Assembly (NCBI GenBank): GCA_012934845.2
Contig: WNNJ02003752.1
Coordinates: 108,576-172,575, forward strand
Origin: Pomphorhynchus laevis
Taxonomy: Eukaryota; Acanthocephala; Palaeacanthocephala; Echinorhynchida; Pomphorhynchidae
Reading direction: 5' to 3'
DNA length: 64,000 bases
Part shown: one piece after another, positions 56,637 to 64,000 of the stretch
How the letters are laid out: each line of letters opens with the position of its first letter
How positions within the stretch are numbered: position 1 is the first letter of the stretch
Notes under the pieces: model-generated
What the model saw: the letters and a program-made list of their open reading frames with translations, nothing else
Databases searched by the model: none
What the model was told of the DNA's origin: nothing
Translations under genes and position numbers: made by a program

Positions 56637-57696
56637 TTATTTTTTACTCATCAGGAGATTGCCAATATTGATGGGAGGGATGGGATGAGCCGAAGCCCCC
56701 CTCTTTTTGGATGATGGAATTGCCGTTGATGATGGAATAGTAGGGTTAGTGCAGAATGTGGCAACAACAGAGGATACTAAAACTTCCATCTTCTTATACA
56801 TTCTTTCTATACGTATATCAATTGCCTGCATGAGATCATCGTCCCTCGTACGAGTGGCAGCATTTGCAATGTTACCAGATTTCGGTTGGGCAGCAGACTT
56901 GTTAAATACACTTGGATATAATTTAAAATGGCTGCATTTTCTGCCCCATGCAGGATGGCTCCCCCACAGTTAGAGCATAATGGAGGGGATACACATTTTT
57001 CTCCGTTTAACAAAGCCGCACACTGGGGGGAGCCACACACCCCACATGGTGATGGCTCACTGAAGCTTGAGGCCCAGTGCCCCCATTTGTGCCACCGGCT
57101 GCAGTGCGGATATGTGAACTCTTCTTTGTCAATGATTGTAAATATGAGATTAAATCCCATGAAGGGATTACAAGCTGAATTAGCCAGCAATTCATCCCGC
57201 TCTAGGGAAGTGGAACAAAATCCAACTTGTATTTGATGTCCGCTCTTGCCTATTATTGAACGGAAGTTCGATATTTTAAATGTTTCTTTTAGCAACTCGA
57301 TATCATTCTCTTCCAATTGACAAGGGAGGTTAGATACTTTTAGAGTGGCAATATGGGTTTAGAGTATATGGACCCATACTCCGACAGGAAAGAATCGAAG
57401 TATTTAATATACCCCTTTAAGAGGTCTGAGGTCGTAAACGAAATCTTTAGTTCAGTTTCGTAAAGTTTTACCGAGTTGAAAATGACTCTATTTGATAGTT
57501 GCTCTGTAAACGGCCGTAGAAAGAAATTAAACAATAAATGCCTTTCCATAGGCTTTTTGATCTTTATAATGATCAGATTTTTTAGTTTTGGGATGGGGGG
57601 AAGTACTTCCTCATCCCTAGCAACAATTGAATACTCACTAACCCTTGGAACATGCGATTTCAGAGCACTATTTACCTGTATTTCGTCATGTTCCAT
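56637..57696 (-). pseudogene. LINE-A ORF1 (gag-like, zinc knuckles)
   Basis: Starts MEHDEIQVNSALKS at 57696. A first block (57696-57340) contains LLFNFFLRPFTEQL and an RRM-like strand pattern. A second block (57316-56807) contains IIGKSGHQIQVGF, FTYPHCSRWHKWGHW, CGVCGSPQC and LCSNCGGAIL, a row of Cys/His knuckles with one knuckle Cys replaced by Trp. A third block (56831-56637) ends in SKKRGASAHPI and a basic tail. Frame changes near 57.33 and 56.82 kb break it. Role: RNA binding in the retrotransposition particle, by family analogy. Confidence 0.78.
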
Positions 57697-57855
57697 TGTT
57701 TTTACTAGAAAATTGACTGGAAAACTGTTTTTTTTTCACAATCCTTTTTTCCTCCGACACGCTTGTTCGTATTCATTTTTTGAAAATCGGAAAACGATTT
57801 ATTATCGTTGTCGCACTTTAATATTTCGATAGCTCCTGCTACCATTGATCATGAT

Positions 57856-58935
57856 TGAAATTTGAATGTGTCGGTTCATTCAGCAGTTGGTGAGGTGCAG
57901 CAGTTTTGTCGGGAAAATAGCCATCAACTGGTAGTGGCTGTTTTCCTTGATTTCTCTGCTGCATTTGACCGCATCTCCATTCCCTTTGTTATCTCTTCCC
58001 TCAGGTCCCTTGGGTTGCCTGCGAGGATTGTTAACAGGGTGGAGATACTGTTGTACACCAAGCGTTTCTATTATGAAGACGACCCTGATGCGCGTCAGTT
58101 CTACCCTATTACTGGAGTGCCTCAAGGTTCACCACTTTCTCCTATCTTATATCTTGCTGCCTCCATACAACTTTTCAAAATATTCAAACGCGAAAAACGT
58201 CTAGTGGTATACGCTGATGATACCTCAGCCTTATTTTCTGGACGTAGGTGCAAGGACGTGGTCTCTGACATCAGCCAATTCTTTTTAAGATTAAATGACC
58301 TGTTACCCAAATCCAACCTTATTTTAAACTCCTCGAAATCGCAGGTGGTTGTTTTTCATGGCACCCCTGCGACGAAGAAAAAGCTTAAGAGATTAGCAAT
58401 CTCTGCCATATCCTCCATATTGCCTAATGATCCACACCCTATCTTCTCTAGTCGAGTAAAATACCTGGGGTTCACTGTGACCGTGAACTGGTCAGCAAAA
58501 GCTGACCTGGATAGACTTAAACGTATCCTGAAGAGAGCTAGTTGGGCCTTGAAACGGGCCCAGCATCTGTCATTAAGGGAGAAAACCCAGGTACGCCTTT
58601 GGGGTACCTGGGCTATCTCGGGATTGGTCTTCTTTTCGAGAGGACGTCCCCCTGAGCAAAGACTAAAGTTCTTGAAGCTACTCGTTTCCCGATTGCCTGA
58701 CATAGTCCGCCGCGACTGGATCCTTCGGGGGGTGGCAGACCCCGGGTGGTTCAGTCGTAAGGCGGCGTGTTGGATCGGTTCGAAAGATCTGATTCCCCTG
58801 ATGTTGTGATGGATGGGTGAAGACTTGAAAGACAAGGAAGAATTCTGCTAGTAACAATTTATATCTTTAAACTTGTTGTTTTCTTTTTTCCTTTGTTCTT
58901 CCACTTGGGGTCCTTATGTTATTTTTATTAAAAAA
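57856..58935 (+). mobile_element. LINE-A copy 4, 5'-truncated, open RT end
   Basis: The insertion begins inside the RT at the SVHSAVGEV codons and keeps an open frame to a stop at 58807-58809, then a T-rich 3' region to about 58.93 kb. It joins copy 3 back to back (5' ends facing) with only a few bases between. Confidence 0.85.
57862..58809 (+). CDS. LINE-A reverse transcriptase, C-terminal 315 residues
   Basis: The open frame has SVHSAVGEVQQF near residue 4, VVAVFLDFSAAFDRISIPFV near 27, PITGVPQGSPLSPILYLAAS near 82, LVVYADDTSALFSGR near 116 (catalytic YADD intact), KSQVVVFHG near 160, VKYLGFTVTVNWSAKADLDR near 200, and a C-terminal block RDWILRGVADPGWFSRKAA. The ATG at 57862 is not native: the 5' half of ORF2 is missing, so no functional product is expected despite the open frame. 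The palm motifs place it with APE-type LINEs of the I/Jockey/R1 side. Confidence 0.8.
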   Translation: MNVSVHSAVGEVQQFCRENSHQLVVAVFLDFSAAFDRISIPFVISSLRSLGLPARIVNRVEILLYTKRFYYEDDPDARQFYPITGVPQGSPLSPILYLAASIQLFKIFKREKRLVVYADDTSALFSGRRCKDVVSDISQFFLRLNDLLPKSNLILNSSKSQVVVFHGTPATKKKLKRLAISAISSILPNDPHPIFSSRVKYLGFTVTVNWSAKADLDRLKRILKRASWALKRAQHLSLREKTQVRLWGTWAISGLVFFSRGRPPEQRLKFLKLLVSRLPDIVRRDWILRGVADPGWFSRKAACWIGSKDLIPLML

Positions 58936-59325
58936 ATCATTTATTCAAAAAAATTTGAATGTTCAAAAGATTTTGTTTTTTTAACATATATACAATAATA
59001 CAAGCATTGACGTGCCCCGCATTTCTACTTAAAAAATAAAAAGGAAAATACCGAAAAACAAAACACGCATACAACACAAAATTGAACAAGACACATTTTG
59101 AAACAAACAAAACGAAAAAAGAAAAAATCAAATCATAAAACAAAAGATAAATACATACGAACCGAATAAGTAATTAATTATAATTTAATCTAAACCAAAA
59201 CAAAATAATAATACAATTAGAAAAAACAAACATATTGAAAAAATTAAAAAAATGTAATATTGGAATAATTCATTATAATTTAATTAAAGATTGTAATCAG
59301 ATTTATTATTAAGCATTAAATTAGG
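58936..59325. other. AT-rich spacer
   Basis: A-rich plus strand with AAAACAAAAC runs. No gene recognised. Confidence 0.5.
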
Positions 59326-59329
59326 TTCT

Positions 59330-59560
59330 TTTTTAAATAAAATACGCTTCTTGAATAATGCGAGATAACAAGTTACTTTCAAATGATAAAATAGATGCAT
59401 TTTCAAAATCAATGGAATGATTCAAACTCACAAAATGCTGAGCAACAGCACTAGAATTGGTTCCTTTACGTACATTATAATTATGTTGTTTAACACGCTT
59501 AACCAAACCTTGACTCGTTTGACCAACATATACCTTCTCACGTTTAATATATTAATATAT
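59330..59560 (-). pseudogene. Orphan GIY-YIG endonuclease domain of a Penelope-like element
   Basis: Minus-strand translation from about 59553 gives KVYVGQTSQGLVKRVKQHNY, then VRKGTNSSAVAQHFVSLNHS, IDFENASILSFE and SRIIQEAYFI. The order Y.GQT...L..R..QH, S.AVA.H, IDF..A.IL, R...EAYFI is that of the GIY-YIG domain attached to Penelope-like reverse transcriptases. It stays open for about 70 residues, then meets a stop after EAYFI, one base out of frame from a plausible KKEPNLMLNN tail. No reverse transcriptase is attached. The YIDD-type RT pieces at 32 and 52 kb may belong to a related family, but that is a guess. Confidence 0.75.
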
Positions 59561-59569
59561 TATAATTAA

Positions 59570-60094
59570 TTATTTCTAAATTATAATTAATTATAATAAT
59601 CTGATATGTATTTATTGACTTATATAATATTTAAAAACTATTATTAAACAATAATATTTCATAAGATTTTTAAATAATATTTGTTAATTATATTAAAGTA
59701 TTATAATTAATTATATTTAAATTATAAAATATAATTAATTATATTTAAAAGTATTATTAATACACATCGGGTAGTAATTTATATAATTGATTTAATAGTT
59801 GATTGACTTACCTACGGATAACCGTTTATATCGCATGCTTCGCTACGCTTGCATTTAGATAAAATCCGACTACTTAAAATACCTTTTATCAATTCAATTT
59901 ATAAACGAAATTGATATTAAATTTTCTGGATTCCACTGTATCATAGTTTAAAACACACCAAAGTACATAATACAAAACACACCTTGGTACTATTTTTCTA
60001 TTTTAATCATAACCCTCTCTTGACCAATCTCACTAAATATGACAAGTTCATATGCTGTTATATTTAGTTTTAAGTAAATAGTTAGCCGTATTTA
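59570..60094. other. Very AT-rich spacer with TAATTATA palindromes
   Basis: The stretch 59540-59765 is built from TATAATTAATTATA-like inverted runs. No gene. Confidence 0.55.
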
Positions 60095-60935
60095 TTATGT
60101 CGATCTGATTTTCTTAGGTTTTCACTTAGACAATTTTCTTTTCCTCAAACATTTTGTTCGTGACAAAGTTCGCTCTTCTTTATTTATTCGTGATCTCCGT
60201 TGCATTAGTATGCTGATCGACTTTTGCTCTTGTATCGTTTTTATATCGTATCCTGTCTTCCATAATCGATTATTGCCAAGCCTATTTGCCAACTCTTCAA
60301 ATTCTGTGATTTTACCTCTCCAACGTATCGGAAACTCTGATGTTCGTGCCCTTTTGCGTCTTCACCGCTTCAATCATATCTCACTTTATCTTTCCGTCCT
60401 ATTCTAGACCGCAATTAACCTTCGTGTTTAATTTCATTTGCGTATTGTTACATTTCGTCTTTTATTTTGTCACTCACCATACTACTTACGCCTTCTTTAT
60501 CTTGATATGCCTTCTTGATACAGCCAATCTGTTGTCTTGGCTCTGCGATCAAGTAATTCTTTACTTATCCGTCCCTCCGCCCTCATTAACCGTAACCTCG
60601 GTTTTTTATCGTCGCTGCTCCACTTGCCTATAATTCTTTGCCAGCATACATCTGTTCTTCCTCGTCGCTTCCACTCTTCAAACAACGTCTACGTTCCTGT
60701 ACTATGGCTCCTCCCCCACAATTAAATCAAGAAATACACTCTCTCAACATTTTATCCAATTCACAATTCTTTCATACATCTAAAACGAACTACTTAACAT
60801 TTTACCCGGAAGCCTTGCCACATTCCACTCATTTTTCTTATCTTCAATATTTTATCAACATTTTTATTTTAGGGCTTGTAACCGCGCATAGGCGTGCATT
60901 TGCCACTATAAATAATAAATAAATAATAATAGTAC
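60095..60935 (+). mobile_element. LINE-B, 5'-truncated decayed copy
   Basis: Recognisable pieces: DLIFLGFHLDN, FVRDKVRSSLFIRDLR, LPSLFANSSNSVILPLQRIG (60.10-60.35 kb), then a shifted C-terminus and the 3' hairpin at 60883-60896 followed by GCATTTGCCACTATAAATAA. About five frame breaks. Confidence 0.78.
60883..60896 (+). repeat. LINE-B 3' terminal hairpin (copy at 60.9 kb)
   Basis: CGCGC pairs with GCGTG (one wobble) around ATAG. Confidence 0.75.
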
Positions 60936-60999
60936 TTCCATTTTCGACGACATATTTATTTAACATTATTTTTTTATTATAATTTTTTTTAAAAATTAA

Positions 61000-61076
61000 A
61001 AAAATATCTATAAATAAATAAATAAATTTATTTATAGATAAATTAAAAAATACAAATGCTGGCGTAACGCTAGCAT
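61000..61076. repeat. Two adjacent hairpins
   Basis: ATCTATAAATAAATAAAT with its complement spans about 61006-61041. TGCTGGCG/CGCTAGCA around TAA spans 61058-61076. Confidence 0.7.
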
Positions 61077-61674
61077 AATGCATTTAATAAAATTCAAATG
61101 ATTTTATAGTTAAATTAAATCATAAACATAAATAAACTTAAATAAATTCATTCTTTGGGTTGAGATGGTTCTTCAATGGATTTCCTGTGACTTTTTTGCT
61201 ATTAAAATATTTTTTTGCTGCATTATTCTTTTTGTTGACATTATCAAATGTATATCGTATCCTTTTCTAATTGCCATTGGTATCGTGCTCTCCAGTAAAT
61301 TTTTGACCAAGATTTTTGAAATCTATATGAGTCTTAAAAAAGAAAGGTGTCCTTGTACCATTAAATTGACTATGATAATGCATTTAATAAAATTCAAATG
61401 ATTTTATAGTTAAATTAAATCATAAACATAAATAAACTTAAATAAATTCATTCTTTGGGTTGAGATGGTTCTTCAATGGATTTCCTGTGACTTTTTTGCT
61501 ATTAAAATATTTGTTTGCTGCATTATTCTTTTTGTTGACATTATCAAATGTATATCGTATCCTTTTCTAATTGCCATTGGTATCGTGCTCTCCAGTAAAT
61601 TTTTGACCAAGATTTTTGAAATCTATATGAGTCTTAAAAAAGAAAGGTGTCCTTGTACCATTAAATTGACTATG
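61075..61674. repeat. Tandem duplication, 300-bp period, almost identical copies
   Basis: Copies 61075-61374 and 61375-61674 differ at about one position (61211/61511). The unit starts ATAATGCATTTAATAA and contains GGGTTGAGATGGTTCTTCAA and TTGGTATCGTGCTCTCCAG. On the minus strand one frame of each unit reads GTRTPFFFKTHIDF, LGQKFTGEHDTNGN and RYTFDNVNKK, which looks protein-like but matches nothing I recognise. The plus-strand frames are hydrophobic and AT-driven. The near-identity means the duplication is recent. Confidence 0.9.
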
Positions 61675-61679
61675 AATAT

Positions 61680-61890
61680 GTAAACATATTACACCTGTTT
61701 GCAATGCTTTGTCAATATCTTGTAATGTATTTTGTTTTTGAAATCTAAGTAATTTAAGTTAAAAGCAGTTATGTTCCAATCTGAGAAAATGAAACGATCA
61801 TTGGGCTGAGTTTTTGTACCAATCCTCATGTTAGATTGTCGTGACCAGACACAATGTTCATACTCTGTTGTTCCACTAGCAACAAGCATT
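61680..61890 (-). pseudogene. Unidentified protein fragment upstream of the 300-bp duplication
   Basis: Minus-strand frame 61889-61689 reads MLVASGTTEYEHCVWSRQSN and TKTQPNDRFIFSDWNITAFN, and its sense seems to continue, with a frame change, into the duplicated unit. I do not recognise the family. It may be the remains of an element or a host gene. LINE-B material begins immediately to its right. Confidence 0.3.
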
Positions 61891-61892
61891 AC

Positions 61893-62150
61893 TCCTCATT
61901 CGTAATAAATCAAGGAATGCATTCCCTCAACATATTATCCAACTCACAATTCTATCATACCTCTTCAACGCTTCACACAACATTTTTGATTTCTCCCGAC
62001 TTCTCGCCACATTCCACTCTTCCCAATTTCATTAACAAATTAATTTTACATTGTATTTTATTTTCATATTTGTTTTTACTTTATCTTTTACGTAGGCTAG
62101 TAAGCGCGCAAAAGCGAGCATTTAACACTGTAAATAAATATTTAAATATC
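61893..62150 (+). mobile_element. LINE-B 3' end fragment
   Basis: AATCAAGGAATGCATTCCCTCAACATATTATCCAACTCACAATTC is shared, with changes, with about 60.72-60.77 kb. The family hairpin follows at 62104-62119 (GCGCGC/GCGAGC around AAAA) with CATTTAACACTGTAAATAAAT. Confidence 0.75.
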
Positions 62151-62264
62151 TATCTTGATCCTATGTCACTCAAGTTTATAAATTTTAGATGTTTGAATAT
62201 GTTTGGTATTGACGGATACCAATTGCAATAAAATTTATCTACTTTTATATTTTTGATATGTTTC

Positions 62265-62292
62265 TAAACTGTAGCTAAACAGCTACAGTTTA
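62265..62292. repeat. 12-bp perfect hairpin
   Basis: The arms 62265-62276 and 62281-62292 (TAAACTGTAGCT and complement) pair around AAAC, just left of the R-F copy. Confidence 0.9.
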
Positions 62293-62299
62293 AGTGGTT

Positions 62300-62640
62300 T
62301 ATCTATATAGCTGGTTTCTGCTGCGAAATCAGCTTGTATGATCTAGCAAAAATGATAAAAAAAAGAAAGAATCCATCAAAAAATCACCAGAAGCAATTCT
62401 ATGATATCATGATTACATCAGTGATAAATATAAAGAAATAATGTTTTGAATGCATCTCGGAAAATACGGTTTCAGAAATTCATTCCAGTATACGTCATCA
62501 ACATTACATGTATATTGTTCTATTGTTTTATTTTGAGATCTTAGCCGATAGTAGTTTAAAGAATACACTTGTTTCTCAGGAATTCACGTATAAATAGCTG
62601 GGTTCTGCTGCGAAATCACCTTGAGTGATAATCACCATTG
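62300..62640 (+). repeat. Repeat R-F, further copies
   Basis: About 62310-62520 matches 15.70-15.88 kb (AGCTGGTTTCTGCTGCGAAATC, CCATCAAAAAATCACCAG, GCATCTCGGAAAATACGG). A short second copy begins at about 62595 (AGCTGGGTTCTGCTGCGAAATC). The hammerhead-like half of the repeat is not present here. Confidence 0.75.
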
Positions 62641-62644
62641 ATAC

Positions 62645-62900
62645 ATTAGACTGATGGAGCTGATGATCGAAGTCCAGTTATTTAGCAGCACATATGGATT
62701 AAACATCAATCATGGCTAGCTTTGGCTCCTGGACAACAGTTTCCATTCAGGAATGGATAAAGCTGTAAATTTTCAGTAGCGGACATTTTATATAATAAAA
62801 TAGAATTTATTTTAGGTTCCAAATGTGCAAGGGGCCACTTACTTGTCCATTAATAAAAAAAGGTAAATAAAAATTAAATTCAGTATTTACATTGGCAAGA
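62645..62900. other. Spacer, nothing recognised
   Basis: No domain or named repeat. Confidence 0.4.
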
Positions 62901-63186
62901 AATGTAAAGGATGCAATGTCAGGTTTATCGTTAGCATTACCGACAATGGATTTTGGGTTGAATGGACAAGATATATACGTCAGAGGGACATATGTGAAAT
63001 TAAGAAGATCTCGTCAAACTTTGTCGAGTAAGATGAGTTAGATTGAAAGGATCAGTTTGAAAGTGCGAAAGGAGGGAGATTAGCGAATTTCAACGGGAAG
63101 GCGGTTGAAATTTAATGCTAGTGGCATATAAACATGATATGTGCGGAGGCAATAATTAGTGCAGATCTAATTATGATTTAATTAAT

Positions 63187-63214
63187 CTAGTCAACTCATG
63201 GGTGAGTTGACTAG
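63187..63214. repeat. 12-bp perfect hairpin inside LINE-B
   Basis: The arms 63187-63198 and 63203-63214 (CTAGTCAACTCA and complement) pair around TGGG. Confidence 0.9.
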
Positions 63215-63693
63215 TGAAGTGAGACAATAGTCCAGTTGTGGGAAGAGATGTGAGGAAATAAATTGTTTGTATGTGTGTAGGTTAATTGTTCTACAAATAC
63301 ATCGAAGGTCACGGAGAAGACAAGATCAGGAATGAATATTTTCACAAACAAAGGGAAAAGATTGTTAAGTTAAAGATTGATATAGGTTAACCATTAAGAA
63401 GTACAGGGTATAAAGAAATATCACGATGAGGGAGAGTCAGCCAAAATACGCTATATGTTTCGTAGTCGATGATCATCATAATGAATTAAAATAATTAGAA
63501 ATTGTGATTAAGTATTGTGTAGCACAAGGTAAGATCACCGATATTAGAGGAGCGAGAATGAGGATATAGAAGTATGCTATTTGCATATTGTATGAAGTTA
63601 AAACCAAACGATTGAGTTATGCGCGAGAGGTCACCAATAAGAAGATAGAAAAGAATGGGGCCAAGGGCAGATCCTTGAAGGACGCCAGTATAT

Positions 63694-63878
63694 ATATAGT
63701 TCAATTCAATTAATCAACCCGAATAATACAAGCAGTTGCGAAAATTAATGATTTATTTAAGACGTTTCGGCGATTAAGCCTTTGTCAATTGTAAGTAGTT
63801 AATATGTATAACTACTTACAATTGACAAAGGCTTAACTGCTTGTATTATTCGGGTTGATTAATTGAATTGAACTATAT
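63694..63878. mobile_element. Foldback insertion with 69 bp of perfect inverted arms
   Basis: Outer arms 63694-63737 and 63835-63878 (44 bp) and inner arms 63776-63800 and 63810-63834 (25 bp) are perfect complements. Only the left side has an extra 38 bases (63738-63775), whose complement reads AATCGCCGAAACGTC then AATAAATC, a GAAACGT motif often seen at retroelement 3' ends. ATAT borders both sides inside LINE-B. It looks like an inverted dimer of an element end. Confidence 0.85.
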
Positions 63879-64000
63879 GGATGACATTCCATTAGAGGAT
63901 CCCCGAATGTGGTCAAACAATTATCTTAGTATAAAAATTAATTATAAAAATTAATTTTATTAAAAATTAGATTATAAATGTTTTTTATTAAATTAAATTA

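Larger units (their letters stand above)
53985..57850 (-). mobile_element. LINE-A copy 3, near full-length
   Basis: ORF1 (57696-56637), a gap of about 125 bases, ORF2 (56510 to about 54.0 kb) and a short 3' region that ends near 53.94-53.99 kb. ORF1 needs at least two frame changes and ORF2 about five. It meets LINE-A copy 4 head to head near 57.85 kb. It is the reference for the family in this window. Confidence 0.88.
62905..63940 (-). mobile_element. LINE-B decayed copy interrupted by a foldback
   Basis: Minus-strand reverse transcriptase: VLQGSALGPILFYLLIGDLS and FNFIQYANSILLYPHSR (63704-63495), where QYADD reads QYANS. Downstream palm and thumb are decayed to about 62.9 kb. The coding sense breaks at about 63690, where the foldback begins, and resumes to its right (DHIRGSSNGMSS, about 63.92-63.88 kb). 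Confidence 0.75.

Noticed and set aside
61165-61683. Two hydrophobic plus-strand frames (78 and 72 codons) as small membrane proteins
   Set aside because: They are the same 300-bp unit read twice, their hydrophobicity follows from T-rich sequence, and the minus strand reads more protein-like.
1-64000. tRNA or rRNA genes and telomeric TTAGG arrays
   Set aside because: None were seen on either strand by eye. A covariance scan would be needed to exclude diverged tRNA-derived repeats.

Overview
This window looks like AT-rich nuclear DNA of an invertebrate animal. The evidence is a retroposed copy of a eukaryotic protein phosphatase 5, a spliced-looking Tudor-domain exon, and remains of at least five non-LTR retrotransposon lineages, Penelope-like elements, a FLYWCH-type MULE transposase and short-LTR Mag-like Ty3/Gypsy fossils. 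I cannot name the species. Arthropod or another ecdysozoan is a guess from the repertoire. There is no bacterial-style gene organisation, no tRNA, no rRNA and no CRISPR array. Almost everything recognisable is a mobile element or its debris. LINE names A to E, repeat names R-D to R-F and Gypsy-1 to 5 are local labels.

Layout. 0-1.2 kb: 3'-truncated LINE-A (zinc-knuckle ORF1 plus start of ORF2). 1.8-2.65 kb: cluster of palindromic MITE-like units. 3.3-4.3 kb: dead PP5 retrocopy (minus). 5.0-5.7 kb: dispersed repeat R-D and a divergent LINE-A ORF1. 6.06-6.27 kb: MITE bounded by TTAA. 7-9.5 kb: degenerate long-period repeats. 9.2-11.35 kb: three copies of a repeat with a hammerhead-ribozyme-like core. 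11.45-12.4 kb: decayed LINE-A. 12.7-13.1 kb: tandem and SINE-like repeats. 14.45-15.3 kb: reverse transcriptase/RNase H fossil of uncertain lineage. 15.5-16.2 kb: repeat R-F, also with hammerhead-like cores. 16.6-20.5 kb: Gypsy-1. 21.5-25.5 kb: Gypsy-2, the youngest by LTR comparison. 25.7-26.65 kb: LINE-B scrap and Gypsy-5 fragment. 27.9-31.4 kb: nearly full CR1-like LINE-C (minus). 32.1-32.5 kb: Penelope-like RT. 33.07-37.3 kb: RTE-type LINE split by Gypsy-3, with a 5-bp target duplication. 37.9-39.8 kb: LINE-B 3' end and CR1-like LINE-D. 41.15-44.2 kb: Gypsy-4. 44.4-45.6 kb: MULE. 45.65-48.4 kb: near-full LINE-B (minus). 48.66-50.69 kb: long inverted-repeat element with another LINE-B inside one arm. 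51.6-52.1 kb: Tudor-like exon, the best candidate for living host coding sequence. 52.2-53.3 kb: rearranged Penelope-like RT. 54-57.8 kb: LINE-A (minus), head to head with a second LINE-A (57.86-58.9 kb, plus). 59.3 kb: orphan GIY-YIG endonuclease domain. 60-63.9 kb: LINE-B pieces, a 300-bp tandem duplication, and a LINE-B RT interrupted by an almost perfect foldback.

The most unusual signals are structural. (1) Three repeats carry a complete hammerhead core, with base-pair covariation in the third helix. (2) Many short, near-perfect hairpins with tiny loops look like templated inverted duplications; one can be read directly against an unmodified paralogue. (3) LINE-B copies end in a hairpin whose shape is kept while its sequence changes. 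Penelope-like elements elsewhere are known to carry hammerhead motifs, and this window also holds Penelope-like RT and GIY-YIG debris, so a link is possible but not shown.
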